A stretch of 64,000 nt of DNA from Heterotrichella gracilis (taxonomy: Eukaryota; Sar; Xanthophyceae; Tribonematales; Xanthonemataceae), in the NCBI GenBank assembly GCA_032358255.1, contig JAULBX010029269.1, positions 124,001 through 188,000 on the forward strand. Direction: 5' to 3'. Both the position numbers and the translations under genes were made by a program. Below, one piece after another: positions 26,482-36,139 of the stretch. Every line of letters starts with the position of its first letter. Position 1 is the stretch's first letter. Below the pieces are notes generated by a model, which was not told where the DNA came from, made no database searches, and worked only from the letters and a program-made list of their open reading frames with translations.

Positions 26482-27456
26482 TTATTTTAATATTAATTTA
26501 AAATTAGTCCAACGATACCGTTTCCAAAAAATGCCAAAGGTTATTGCGGCCATACAAAACCATAATGCAATTTCGATGTAAGGGTTACTTGTTTTTTCTT
26601 CAAAAACAGAATAAGGCTTTATAACCGAATCTTGTGAATTTATTAAAACAGAGCTAACGATGTTGTTGGCAAAATGTATACCAAATGCCAGTTCAAGTCC
26701 TTCATCCAAAAGTGTTAAAGCGCCCATGAATAATGCGAAGAAAACAAAATAAGTGAGCATAATAGGCCAGCCGTAAGCCTGTACCTCGGGGTTGCTCATA
26801 TGTGCTAAGCCAAATAACAAAGACGTTATTGCTAAAGGAATTATGCCGCTTTTAAATATCTGCGATAGACCCTGTGTCAAATAGCCTCTGAAAATCACTT
26901 CTTCAATGCCTGTTTGTATTGGCATAAAAATTACCATCAACACTAACGAAAATAGAAACCCGGGCATTTGAAGATCAAAAACCATGTTGCCGGGACTGGA
27001 AAAATATTTTACTGCAACTGCTGCTGAAACCAACACACCCCAAACAGCAAAAGCAAACCAAAAACGATTGAACCTAAATTTTTGAAAACCGGTTAAAACG
27101 CTGGTGAGTGTTTTTTTATGAAAAAATTTTATACCGGCATAAAAACCAATGGCACCAAAAACAAAGAGACCAAACTGTATTAACAAAATTATGTTACGAT
27201 CAAGTTTTACAACATCGCTGTTAAATAACATGTTCGAGTTTTCGGCTATTTGTGCCATGGTGGCACCGTTTTCGAGGGCGCGTGAAAGTAAGGGAATGGT
27301 TAAAATGGCGCCGAAACCAAGATAACCAACTATCATTAAGATAATTGTAAAAGCATACATCCCAAACGTATTATTACCGGTAACTAAACCCGACAATAAA
27401 TACAAATTATTAAATGGAAGTTCTTTTTTAGGCGTATCTTGTTGTATATTATCCAT
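26482..27456 (-). CDS. CPBP-family intramembrane metalloprotease (CAAX/Abi type)
   Basis: The 324-residue membrane protein has several helices and the CPBP signatures TGIEEVIFRGYL (Glu185, Glu186, Arg190), FGLAHMSN (His219), and GIHFANN near residue 275. These are the glutamate and histidine zinc ligands of Rce1-type intramembrane proteases. Its bacterial role is unknown; some members act in bacteriocin immunity. It is the first gene of the minus-strand unit with the M61 peptidase and PorE-like gene. A TATATTTG match lies at 27506-27513 upstream, though without a clear -33 box. Confidence 0.9.
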   Translation of the reverse strand: MDNIQQDTPKKELPFNNLYLLSGLVTGNNTFGMYAFTIILMIVGYLGFGAILTIPLLSRALENGATMAQIAENSNMLFNSDVVKLDRNIILLIQFGLFVFGAIGFYAGIKFFHKKTLTSVLTGFQKFRFNRFWFAFAVWGVLVSAAVAVKYFSSPGNMVFDLQMPGFLFSLVLMVIFMPIQTGIEEVIFRGYLTQGLSQIFKSGIIPLAITSLLFGLAHMSNPEVQAYGWPIMLTYFVFFALFMGALTLLDEGLELAFGIHFANNIVSSVLINSQDSVIKPYSVFEEKTSNPYIEIALWFCMAAITFGIFWKRYRWTNFKLILK

Positions 27457-27568
27457 TAAACGTTAAAAAGAGGCAATTGAAAGGTTTTTAAAATAAATTT
27501 ACGGTCAAATATATCGTATAAATATATCTAAAATTTAGTAATCTCTACCATCAACAGTCTTAAATAAC

Positions 27569-28519
27569 ATGAAATATTCACACATTTTAATACCTGCACT
27601 TTTCCTTGCTTTTTCATGCGCCGAAACAAAAAAAGAACGCCCACTTACAACAGAAGCTGAACTGGGCGAAGCCTTATATTTTGATCCCATACTTTCGCGC
27701 GATAGCACTGTAAGCTGCGCCAGTTGCCATAAACCGGAGTTTGCTTTTGCAGATAATACACCGGTGAGTGTTGGTATTTATCATAAAAAAGGCACCCGTA
27801 ACACGCCCTCATCTATGAACCAAACCGAGCGTAACGCTTACTTTTGGGATGGCCGTGCCGAAACCCTCGAAGACCAGGCCCTTGGCCCGATTGAGAACCC
27901 CATAGAAATGGACCTACCAATATCGTTAGCCGTTAGGCGTTTGATAAGATACGAAAGATACAAGAACGCTTTTGTGAGTATTTACGGTAAAATGCCTGAC
28001 GCAAAATTGCTGGCGCAGGCTTTATCTGGCTTTGAAAAAACGCTGGAAACCAATAATACGGCTTTTGATAAATACATGAATGAAAGCGATACCACCTTAT
28101 TTACCGAAAGCGCCAAACGGGGCTTGAATTTATTTAACGGCAAAGCCAAATGTTTTGATTGCCACTTTGGTGTTGATTTTAGCGGCAACGATAAATTTAA
28201 AAATATTGGTTTATACAATGGCAAAGAACTGAACGACAAAGGACGTTTTGAAATTACAAAAGACCCAAAAGATCTTGGTGCCTTTAAAACACCGGGCCTG
28301 CGCAACATTGCCCAAACAGCGCCTTATATGCATAACGGTATGTTTAAAACACTCATGCAGGTAATAGAGCATTACGATCAACCCGATAAATTTGTAAAAG
28401 GCGCCATTAACCGCGATACCAGCATGAACAAACCTTTAGGACTTACAGAAACTGAGAAAAAAGATATTGAAAATTTTATGCTGAGTTTAAGTGATGAACG
28501 ATTTTTGAAGAAAAAATAG
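27569..28519 (+). CDS. Di-haem cytochrome c peroxidase, MauG/CcpA family
   Basis: This 316-residue lipoprotein-type secreted enzyme has a lipobox FLAFSC (Cys17) and two haem-binding CxxCH motifs: CASCHKPEFAFAD and CFDCHFGVDFSG. The intervening region matches bacterial di-haem peroxidases (GKKGTRNTPS-like HKKGTRNTPSSMNQ, YFWDGRAETLEDQALGPIEN). It would reduce hydrogen peroxide in the periplasm or modify a partner protein. It is followed by a hypothetical gene after 30 bases. No mau or methylamine genes lie nearby. Confidence 0.92.
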   Translation: MKYSHILIPALFLAFSCAETKKERPLTTEAELGEALYFDPILSRDSTVSCASCHKPEFAFADNTPVSVGIYHKKGTRNTPSSMNQTERNAYFWDGRAETLEDQALGPIENPIEMDLPISLAVRRLIRYERYKNAFVSIYGKMPDAKLLAQALSGFEKTLETNNTAFDKYMNESDTTLFTESAKRGLNLFNGKAKCFDCHFGVDFSGNDKFKNIGLYNGKELNDKGRFEITKDPKDLGAFKTPGLRNIAQTAPYMHNGMFKTLMQVIEHYDQPDKFVKGAINRDTSMNKPLGLTETEKKDIENFMLSLSDERFLKKK

Positions 28520-28549
28520 TAATTATGAGCATTTTCTTAAAATTCAATA

Positions 28550-29317
28550 ATGAAAGAGCTAAATAAAAAGAAAATATTTTTGATTCTCAGATTATTAGGC
28601 TTTTCAATCCTTCTTTTTATTCTTACAAAAAGTTGTTTTTTTCCATTGATTAAACATTTTCAAAACACTGACTCTGATGAAGCCGAAGAGGCAAAAAGTG
28701 GAATTGCTAAAGAGCAATATTTAAAACTGTTTACTTTAGAAACGCAAAAAAAATTGAAGCTTTGGGATAATAAAATATCTAAAAACAAACACTCGTTCTC
28801 TTCTTTTAAATACGATAAAAAGTATGAATTACTTATCCATAAAATAAATCTTGTAAATAGTAAGGCGATAGACGGTTTAGTTATTCTAGAGAAAAAAAGT
28901 ATCGTCCAGTCTCCTGATATTGTTTATGCAGGATATGAGCTTGGTAGTTTTCAATTTCTTTATTCATCCGATCACGACTCTGTTGTAAATCACATTTATC
29001 TTACTTATGACGAGAATTTATTGGAAAAAGTCATAATAGGTGATAGCATCATAAATTACAATTTATCTATTACAGATCTTTCGGTACGTTATGAATTAAA
29101 TGATGCATTTGATTTCTTATTTATAAATAATAAAGCGAATATTTATGAGAAAAAACCAACTAAAATAAACATGAATTTAGTTTTATATAAGAAAGGCTCT
29201 TCATTATTTTTTATTTTTATTTATTCCTTTGAAAAAGGGATACTAATTGATAGTAACATGCTTCCAAATTTGTTGGGTGTAACAGATAGTAATCAGGATA
29301 TAACTCTCACTCCATAG
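28550..29317 (+). CDS. Membrane-anchored protein of unknown function
   Basis: The 255-residue protein has one N-terminal membrane segment (about residues 10-27, FLILRLLGFSILLFILTK) followed by a polar, lysine-rich exported or periplasmic part and no motif I recognise. It is more AT-rich than its neighbours. It lies 30 bases after the peroxidase gene and may be co-transcribed, but there is no functional link in sequence. It could be a lineage-specific gene. The 89 bases between its stop and the next gene hold nothing I can identify. Confidence 0.6.
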   Translation: MKELNKKKIFLILRLLGFSILLFILTKSCFFPLIKHFQNTDSDEAEEAKSGIAKEQYLKLFTLETQKKLKLWDNKISKNKHSFSSFKYDKKYELLIHKINLVNSKAIDGLVILEKKSIVQSPDIVYAGYELGSFQFLYSSDHDSVVNHIYLTYDENLLEKVIIGDSIINYNLSITDLSVRYELNDAFDFLFINNKANIYEKKPTKINMNLVLYKKGSSLFFIFIYSFEKGILIDSNMLPNLLGVTDSNQDITLTP

Positions 29318-29406
29318 AGATTCCTAAAAAAATTAAGAGAATGTATCAACGCCGGAGCAGAGATCTCGTTTGAGAACAGTGTATTTTTTTGTTCACCTTT
29401 TACCAA

Positions 29407-30159
29407 TCAAACTACCTTATACAACACCGGCTTGCTTGGACTGGCGTCGTTTTCAAAAGGGGCAATTTGTAAATTTAAAATGTAGGTGCCATCGTAAACT
29501 TCGTTGGGTACATAAATAAATTCCGTAATGGTTTTGTGTAGTTGTGTGTTGTTTGGGTAATTCCAAAATGCGTGATGTCCTTCTAATTTACCGCCATCCT
29601 GCTCTTTATCAATGCTGGGCATATCTATCAATAAATGTATTACACCAATTTCATTTAAATAGTCAATAGCTTCTTTTAATACATAAGGTGGGTTGGTGTT
29701 ACTATAATGCATGCTGAGTTTATTCAAACCATTGCTTAAGGTCCTGATAACAATAGCTTCAAACTTGCCGCTGTCTTTTAATAAAGTTTCTAGAGCTTTG
29801 CGTGTAATTACAAAATCACCGTTATCTAATTGCTCGGGTAAAACAGTAACTACCTCAGCAATGAACATAAAGCGGTCTAAATTTTTATTAATGGTATAAA
29901 ATTCTTTGCTAATGTGTCCCACACACTCTGTATGCGTACCATTGCCGTGCGGATTAAAGGTAACGTTTCGGAAGTTGACGCTACCGCCTTTGTTCACGTC
30001 CCCTACCCAATCGCCCATTACAACAGGCTCTAATTTCATGGGTTCTACATACCAGGCGCTGGTGCAATCTTTACCGGTGTGTAGTGGAATAGAAATATCG
30101 ATCGGTTTAAAAAAGTCAATTCTGAATTCTCTGCCGAGATGGAAAATGGTTGCGATCAT
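29407..30159 (-). CDS. Cyclase-family protein (kynurenine formamidase-like)
   Basis: This 250-residue protein of the cyclase superfamily contains the metal-binding block NPHGNGTHTECVGH (the HxGTHxD/E-type motif) and ISIPLHTGKDCTSAWYVEPM near the N terminus. Characterised relatives include kynurenine formamidase (KynB) and isatin hydrolase. A tryptophan 2,3-dioxygenase gene elsewhere in the window (54768-55775) makes N-formylkynurenine, so a formamidase role is attractive. The two genes are about 25 kb apart and the pairing is inference only. thyA lies upstream on the same strand. Confidence 0.82.
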   Translation of the reverse strand: MIATIFHLGREFRIDFFKPIDISIPLHTGKDCTSAWYVEPMKLEPVVMGDWVGDVNKGGSVNFRNVTFNPHGNGTHTECVGHISKEFYTINKNLDRFMFIAEVVTVLPEQLDNGDFVITRKALETLLKDSGKFEAIVIRTLSNGLNKLSMHYSNTNPPYVLKEAIDYLNEIGVIHLLIDMPSIDKEQDGGKLEGHHAFWNYPNNTQLHKTITEFIYVPNEVYDGTYILNLQIAPFENDASPSKPVLYKVV

Positions 30160-30195
30160 CTTTTGATTTCAGATTTGAGGTTAAGATTTAATATT

Positions 30196-30990
30196 TTAAA
30201 CTGCTACTGCAGCTTTGATGTGTGGATGCGGATCGTAATTCTCTAAAGAAAAATCTTCGAATTTAAAATCAAAAATAGATTTCACCTCCGGGTTTATTTT
30301 CATAACTGGTAATGGTCGCAAGTCGCGTGACAACTGTAGTTTAGCCTGATCGATATGGTTAGAATATAAATGTGCATCACCCAATGTATGAATAAACTCA
30401 CCTACTTTTAAATTACACACCTGCGCTACCATCATAGTTAATAATGCATAAGAAGCAATATTAAAAGGCACACCTAAAAAAATATCGGCACTGCGTTGAT
30501 ACAATTGGCAACTTAATTTCCCATCGGCCACGTAAAATTGAAAGAAGGCATGGCAAGGCGGTAATTTCATTGTATTAATATCGGCCACATTCCAGGCGCT
30601 TACAATTAGCCTTCTTGAGTCAGGATTTTTTTTGATCATGTCAATTACCTGCGTGATCTGATCTATGTGTCCGCCATTTGGTGTTGGCCAGTTGCGCCAT
30701 TGGTAACCGTATACAGGCCCAAGGTTGCCATTTTCATCTGCCCAATCGTCCCAAATACTTACGCCGTTATCTTTTAAATATTTAATATTTGTATCGCCTT
30801 TTAAGAACCAAAGCAATTCGTGAATGATACTTTTTGTATGTAATTTTTTTGTGGTGCATAATGGAAAACCATCTTGTAAATTATAACGCATTTGATACCC
30901 AAAAACGCTAACGGTGCCTGTTCCGGTACGGTCGGTTTTGGTGGCACCAACATTTAAAACATGTTGCATTAGATCGTGATACTGCTTCAT
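30196..30990 (-). CDS. thyA: Thymidylate synthase
   Basis: The 264-residue enzyme is exactly the length of E. coli ThyA. The catalytic cysteine is Cys146 in [19 protein letters not shown], and the dUMP-binding [20 protein letters not shown] and folate region [20 protein letters not shown] are intact. It converts dUMP to dTMP using methylene-tetrahydrofolate. No folA dihydrofolate reductase lies next to it. The cyclase gene follows after 36 bases. The intrinsic terminator of the upstream adhesin gene lies just before its start. Confidence 0.98.
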   Translation of the reverse strand: MKQYHDLMQHVLNVGATKTDRTGTGTVSVFGYQMRYNLQDGFPLCTTKKLHTKSIIHELLWFLKGDTNIKYLKDNGVSIWDDWADENGNLGPVYGYQWRNWPTPNGGHIDQITQVIDMIKKNPDSRRLIVSAWNVADINTMKLPPCHAFFQFYVADGKLSCQLYQRSADIFLGVPFNIASYALLTMMVAQVCNLKVGEFIHTLGDAHLYSNHIDQAKLQLSRDLRPLPVMKINPEVKSIFDFKFEDFSLENYDPHPHIKAAVAV

Positions 30991-31002
30991 AATACAAAAA
31001 TA

Positions 31003-31034
31003 AAAATCCCCCGGTTTAATAACAGGGGGATTTA
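31003..31034 (-). terminator. Intrinsic terminator of the first adhesin gene
   Basis: AAATCCCCC (31004-31012), 12-base loop, GGGGGATTT (31025-31033). On the minus strand the stem is followed by a T-rich run. It isolates the adhesin gene ending at 31062 from thyA. Confidence 0.8.
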
Positions 31035-31061
31035 TAAAAAGTTTTTAGATTTTAACTACAA

Positions 31062-34000
31062 TTACCGTATAAGATTTATATAACCTATATACTCTTTATA
31101 GCCCTCGCCATGCATTCCCAGCACTTTTATCTTATAAATATAAGTACCAACCTCAGCATCTTTGCCCTTTATAGTGCCATCCCAGCCCTTGCTGTAATCT
31201 CTTGAGAAATAAACCTGGTTTCCATTGTGCGCAAATAGTTCCATTATAAAATCATCCTTAGAGAAGCCAATACCCTGCGCAATAAAAAGGTCATTTTTAC
31301 CGTCACCGTTTGGTGTAAATGTGTTGGGAATGTATACAGCATAATCATCTATCACTTCGACCAATTTAAATACTGTGTCTGCACAGCCAAGATCGGTTAT
31401 AGAGATAAGCATGACCGGATATTTTCCTACCTCAGAAAAATAACGAATAGGATTTAATGTATTAGAAGTAGAATCGTAACCACTCTGCCCTGTACCAGTA
31501 AACATCCATGTTTGTGTTACAATTGGGCCATTTTGCGCACTTGGAAAAAAGATAACCTGATTACTTGCAACCGTAGGCTGTTCGGGTAAATAACGGAAAT
31601 CTGCCTTTGGACTTGGATTTACAACGATCGGATCTAAATACTGGAATTTACCGGAGCAACCATTTGTACCTTTGGTTAAGATATTGAGTGTATATGTTCC
31701 TGCATTAGGAAGGCAATAATAAAAACTATCCGCTTCAACTGGAGAAACACCATTTCCAAAATCGTAGGTCACAGAAACTGCATCTGTTCCGATCTTCGCA
31801 TTATAAAAAGCGCAGAAAGGTTCGCAACCAATGGCATTTTCCATACGCAGATCCGGTAACGGCGGTTGCTTAACATTGATAGTAAATGTGTGTGCAATTG
31901 TGTAAGAAGGACAAGCAATATCGTAAGCATAAATATTATAGATCACTGTTCCAAATGGCACAGCCGTTTGAATGCTACCTGTTGGAGAACTTAAAAAACT
32001 GCCGGGATTCCATGTATAGGCATAGTTTGCAGAGCCGCCATAAGAACCAACTTTAAGTTTAACGCTATCACCCCTACAAATTGTTGTATTGGTTGGCACT
32101 AAAGTATATTGAATGGGTGTAGAAACATTCACTGCAATTGTTTCGGTTGTTGCACAAAAACCAATGGATGCTGTTAAGCTGTAAGTACCCGAATTAGTAA
32201 GATTTACATTTGGAATAACAAGATTTTGCGTGCTTGCAATTACACCACTTGCATTTTGCCAGGTATAAGATGTTGCGCCGGCAGGGCCCGGAATAGTTAA
32301 TACTGAATTATAACAAGCAAACTGTGATGTAGGTAAGGTGAAAGAAATTACAGGGTTAACGATTAAGTTTAATGTATTTGTATTATTACAAGTTAAGAAA
32401 CCGTTTGTATATGCCGTTGTAACTGTGTAGATACCGGCAGCTGTAACGGGCGTATTGTAAATAGTTGCGTTTGCAACGGCTGCTGTATAGCTCGATGGTC
32501 CATTCCAGAAATAAGATACGGCACCGACTGAATTTGCTTGTAGAACATTTGTTTGTAAAGCACAACCGTTCATAATTGAATTAACGGTTATAGAATTAAT
32601 TGCTACAACAGCTAGTTGATTTGTTCCTGTGTTTGTACAACTTACAGAACCAATAGAGAACATGGCTGTAGAAGTATAAATACCGGCCCCGTTCGGTTGA
32701 ATATTTACAATGGATGTGGAAGCTAAGTTTGAAGAGAAACTATTAGGTCCGTTCCAGGAATAAGAAATAGCGCCAACCGCACTTGTAGAAAGTGTAGCTG
32801 TTGCATTTTGACAAATATTTGCAGGAATAATTACATTCACAGCCGGTGTGGCAACCACCGAAACGTTAGATACACCGATAGTGGCGCAGGTTAAACTTCC
32901 GTTACTAAAAAGTGCAGTGGCAGTATAGTTACCTGCAGCAGTTGGCAAAACACCCGGCACTGTTGCGTTTTGAATAGCTGATGTGTAACTGCCCACTCCT
33001 GCCCATGAATAAGATATGGCAGAAGCAGCATTTGCCGTTAAATTTATATTAGCCCCTTCACACACGGTAAATGTTGGTGTGACGTTAACTGTGCTCGTTC
33101 CAACTACATTTATTTGGTTGGTAGAAGTATTTGAACAAGTAACCGTTCCTATTGAAAAGAAAGCTGTAGTTGAATATACCCCTGCGCCTACTGTTTGAAT
33201 GTTTGGAATGTTAGGCGCGGCAATGTTTGAAATAAATCCGTTTGGTCCGGCCCAGGCGTATGACAAGGCGCCAGGGGCAGCAGCAGACAAGTTAAGCGTT
33301 GTATTCTGACAAATGTTAGCTGGATAAGTAACCGTTATGGTTGGTGTTGGCACTACCGATACATTGGAAACTGCAGAAGTGGTGCAGGTTAAAAAACCAT
33401 TTGTGAAAAAGGCCGTTGCGGTGTAGTTGCCCGAGGCGGAAGGTAAAACGGATGTAACCGTTGGGTTTTGCAATGCAGAAGTATACACGCCGGGACCATT
33501 CCATGAATAAGAAACAGCGGATGTGGCACTCGAATTTAGATTTAAATTTGTGCCTTCACATAAGGTAAAAGTTGGTGTTATTGTTACAGGATTAGTTGCA
33601 ACTACAGAAATTTGATTGGTGCCTGTTGCTACACAACTTACAGTTCCAATGGCGAAAGTAGCAGTTGCTGTGTAAACGCCCGAACCAGCTGGCTGAATAT
33701 TTACGATTGAAGGCGAAGCAATGTTTGAAGTAAAAGCATTTGGTCCTGCCCATGTATAACCAATGGCGCCTGTAGCACTAGCCGTCATATTAGCGGTAGC
33801 ATTCTGACAAATATTGGCAGGAACAATAACACTTACAGTAGAAATAGGAACAACAGATACATTGGAAACAGCGTTTGTTGTACAGGTTAAAACGCCATTA
33901 TTGAAATAAGCAGTAGCAGTATAATTACCTGAACCCGTAGGAACAATATTATTTATCACCGGGTTTTGTGTAGCTGAAGTATAGCTTGCAGGTCCGTTCC

Positions 34001-35921
34001 ACGAATACGAAACCGCGGAAGTTGCACTTGAAGTCAAATTTAAATTTATGCCCTCACACACGGTAAAGTTAGGTGTAACTGCCACCGTATTGGTTCCAAC
34101 AACGCTAATTTGATTCGTACCTGTAGTGGCACAACTCACTGTTCCAATTGCAAAAGTTGCCGTGGTTGTATAAATCCCAGAACCGTTAGTTTGAATGTTG
34201 GAAATAAAAGGCGCAGCAATGTTTGAAGTAAAAGAATTTGGTCCCGCCCAAACGTAGGACAAAGGTGCAGGAACAGCGTTAGCCAACAAATTGGCCGTAG
34301 CATTCTGACAAATGTTATTTGGCACAGTAACCGTCACCGGCGAGGTAGCAACAACTGATACGTTTGATACAGCCCCGGTTGTGCAGGTAATAGAACCATT
34401 CGTGAAAAGAGCCGTGACAGAATAATTACCTGCGTCTGTAGGTAGGATCCCCGCACGGGTTGGATTTTGCAAACCGGAAGTATATGTTCCCGGCCCTGAC
34501 CATGAATAAGAAACTGCGGGCACAGCACTAGCAGTTAAATTTAAATTCGAACCCTCGCACAATGTAAAGTTTGGTGTGATGGCAACGGTGTTAGTTGCAA
34601 CCACGTCAATTTGCATGGTGTTGGTTTTAGGACATGCAATGCCATTAAAATTAATATTTGAACTCACCGTATAAATTCCTGACGATGCAGGTTGAATGGT
34701 ATTGATAGTTGGATTTTGTAATGCCGATGAATAAGCCCCCGGCCCTGTCCATGCGTAAGCCGTAGCAGTTGGCATGGATGATGTTAAGTTTACTGTTGCA
34801 CCCTGGCAAGCATTACTACTTGTGCTTACCGTAATTGAATGATTTGGCGCCACGTTTACCTGCGTGGTTTGTGTACCCGTGCAACCATTCGTATAACTTG
34901 CGGTTATAGAGAACGTGCCAATATTTGGCGTGGTAACATTTGGGTAAGCAATAGACGTTATAGCAAAGGAGGTTGTAGGAGCGCTTGGCCCGGTGACGTT
35001 AAATGTACCTGAGCCTGCCGGGTTCAAAGTAAAAGTTGCATTACTTCCGTAACAAAAGTTAGTTGGCGTTGTAATTGAAATTGGAATAACCGGATTGATC
35101 GTTAAAGTAAAAGTTGTTTGATCGGCAATGGCAGCTGCAGATGTATTTAAACCTTGAGCCTGCACTGTATAAACCTGATTAACCAGAGAGCTAACCGTAA
35201 ATGATGGACTTGACTGCACAATAGCTCCGGGATAAAGAGTATACGTTCCGCTACTTGCATTAACCCAGGTTCCTGTAAAAACTGCCAACTGTCCCGGGCA
35301 TGCCGTAAGGTTAGGGAACAATAATGGGTTACATGACATACCTGCGGTACCAGTATTGGCAAACGAAACAGGTGTATTTACACCACTCGGATTGGTAATT
35401 AAAATAATAAATTGTTGTCCTTGCACCACCGGAATAGAAGGCTGAAAATTACAAAACGATCCACCTGCAGGAACGGTTCCCATGCCAGTACCACCAGAGC
35501 CAGTGCAATTCCAGTTACAAGCAACAGGAGGCAACGTATTATTAAAAATATCGTTACATGCCGTTGGCGAATATGGCCACATGATCCAGTCATAATTTCC
35601 GGCTTGCGGAAATGCTGAACCAAAGGCACCAAAAGAAAAACCTAAATTTCCGGATGAAGTAATGTTTATCATTAACCACTGTGGATTGGCAACATTTGTA
35701 AACATACAACCGGCATTCACGGCCTGTGGATTACCAAAGGGGTTACTGATATTTAAACCCGGTGTTAAACCTGTTCCAGCACTTGCCGAAAAACTAAAAA
35801 GAGAATTGGTACAAAGATTTTGAGTGTTGGCGCAAGCAGCCGGATTTTGAGAATAGAAATTATTCATTGATCCTATGATCAAAATACAGATGATAACTAT
35901 TTTAGAGAAATTTTTATTCAT
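31062..35921 (-). CDS. Giant type IX secreted adhesin with A/B tandem Ig-like repeats and gliding-motility C-terminal domain
   Basis: From the ATG at 35921 this is about 1619 residues with a signal peptide (MNKNFSKIVIICILIIGSMN). The N-terminal module is cysteine-rich and beta-structured. A repeat array follows (DNA about 32358-34852): ten units of about 83 residues whose consensus alternates between type A (LCEGTNLNLT, SYSWNGPG, AVSNVSVV) and type B (NICQNATANL, SYVWAGPN, GTNQISVV). Then come two diverged units, a PKD-like domain (about 1400-1520), and a C-terminal gliding-motility/type IX sorting domain (VYIPNTFTPNGDGKNDLFIA, GWDGTIKGKDAEVGTYIYKI). It is predicted to be exported by the type IX system and exposed on the surface. 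Ligand unknown. Its promoter is not obvious; a lone TAACTTTG lies at 35983-35990. Confidence 0.9.
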   Translation of the reverse strand: MNKNFSKIVIICILIIGSMNNFYSQNPAACANTQNLCTNSLFSFSASAGTGLTPGLNISNPFGNPQAVNAGCMFTNVANPQWLMINITSSGNLGFSFGAFGSAFPQAGNYDWIMWPYSPTACNDIFNNTLPPVACNWNCTGSGGTGMGTVPAGGSFCNFQPSIPVVQGQQFIILITNPSGVNTPVSFANTGTAGMSCNPLLFPNLTACPGQLAVFTGTWVNASSGTYTLYPGAIVQSSPSFTVSSLVNQVYTVQAQGLNTSAAAIADQTTFTLTINPVIPISITTPTNFCYGSNATFTLNPAGSGTFNVTGPSAPTTSFAITSIAYPNVTTPNIGTFSITASYTNGCTGTQTTQVNVAPNHSITVSTSSNACQGATVNLTSSMPTATAYAWTGPGAYSSALQNPTINTIQPASSGIYTVSSNINFNGIACPKTNTMQIDVVATNTVAITPNFTLCEGSNLNLTASAVPAVSYSWSGPGTYTSGLQNPTRAGILPTDAGNYSVTALFTNGSITCTTGAVSNVSVVATSPVTVTVPNNICQNATANLLANAVPAPLSYVWAGPNSFTSNIAAPFISNIQTNGSGIYTTTATFAIGTVSCATTGTNQISVVGTNTVAVTPNFTVCEGINLNLTSSATSAVSYSWNGPASYTSATQNPVINNIVPTGSGNYTATAYFNNGVLTCTTNAVSNVSVVPISTVSVIVPANICQNATANMTASATGAIGYTWAGPNAFTSNIASPSIVNIQPAGSGVYTATATFAIGTVSCVATGTNQISVVATNPVTITPTFTLCEGTNLNLNSSATSAVSYSWNGPGVYTSALQNPTVTSVLPSASGNYTATAFFTNGFLTCTTSAVSNVSVVPTPTITVTYPANICQNTTLNLSAAAPGALSYAWAGPNGFISNIAAPNIPNIQTVGAGVYSTTAFFSIGTVTCSNTSTNQINVVGTSTVNVTPTFTVCEGANINLTANAASAISYSWAGVGSYTSAIQNATVPGVLPTAAGNYTATALFSNGSLTCATIGVSNVSVVATPAVNVIIPANICQNATATLSTSAVGAISYSWNGPNSFSSNLASTSIVNIQPNGAGIYTSTAMFSIGSVSCTNTGTNQLAVVAINSITVNSIMNGCALQTNVLQANSVGAVSYFWNGPSSYTAAVANATIYNTPVTAAGIYTVTTAYTNGFLTCNNTNTLNLIVNPVISFTLPTSQFACYNSVLTIPGPAGATSYTWQNASGVIASTQNLVIPNVNLTNSGTYSLTASIGFCATTETIAVNVSTPIQYTLVPTNTTICRGDSVKLKVGSYGGSANYAYTWNPGSFLSSPTGSIQTAVPFGTVIYNIYAYDIACPSYTIAHTFTINVKQPPLPDLRMENAIGCEPFCAFYNAKIGTDAVSVTYDFGNGVSPVEADSFYYCLPNAGTYTLNILTKGTNGCSGKFQYLDPIVVNPSPKADFRYLPEQPTVASNQVIFFPSAQNGPIVTQTWMFTGTGQSGYDSTSNTLNPIRYFSEVGKYPVMLISITDLGCADTVFKLVEVIDDYAVYIPNTFTPNGDGKNDLFIAQGIGFSKDDFIMELFAHNGNQVYFSRDYSKGWDGTIKGKDAEVGTYIYKIKVLGMHGEGYKEYIGYINLIR
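32358..34852 (-). repeat. Tandem array with a 498-base higher-order period inside the adhesin gene
   Basis: Ten repeat units of about 249 bases lie head to tail within the coding sequence. Equivalent positions encoding NICQN recur at about 32809, 33307, 33806 and 34306, a period of about 498-500 bases, so the duplicated unit in the core is an A+B pair (166 residues) present four times. The first and tenth units are more diverged, as expected at the edges of an array made by unequal recombination. Confidence 0.8.
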
Positions 35922-36090
35922 TAAAATTAGTGCATATTCTCTCAACTAAAAGGTTTTAACAAATTATGCAAAATTGACCATACAAAGTTATGAATTTTAT
36001 TGAGAAGAAGGTTGTTCTCCCTAAGCAAAACCGCGCTTTCACTCAATTTGAAGACATCAACACGTAAAAATACCCGACAAAGGGTATAAA

Positions 36091-36121
36091 AAAATCCCTC
36101 CCGTTTTAGCGAGAGGGATTT
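36091..36121 (-). terminator. Intrinsic terminator of the second adhesin gene
   Basis: AAATCCCTC (36092-36100), 12-base loop with an inner CG/CG pair, GAGGGATTT (36113-36121), followed by a T-run on the minus strand. It is built like the terminator at 31003-31034 and serves the gene ending at 36140. Confidence 0.8.
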
Positions 36122-36139
36122 ATATAAATTGTATTATGG

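Noticed and set aside
32358-34852. Regularly spaced repeats as a possible CRISPR array
   Set aside because: The period is about 249 and 498 bases, inside an intact reading frame, with diverged copies and no short identical repeats with unique spacers.
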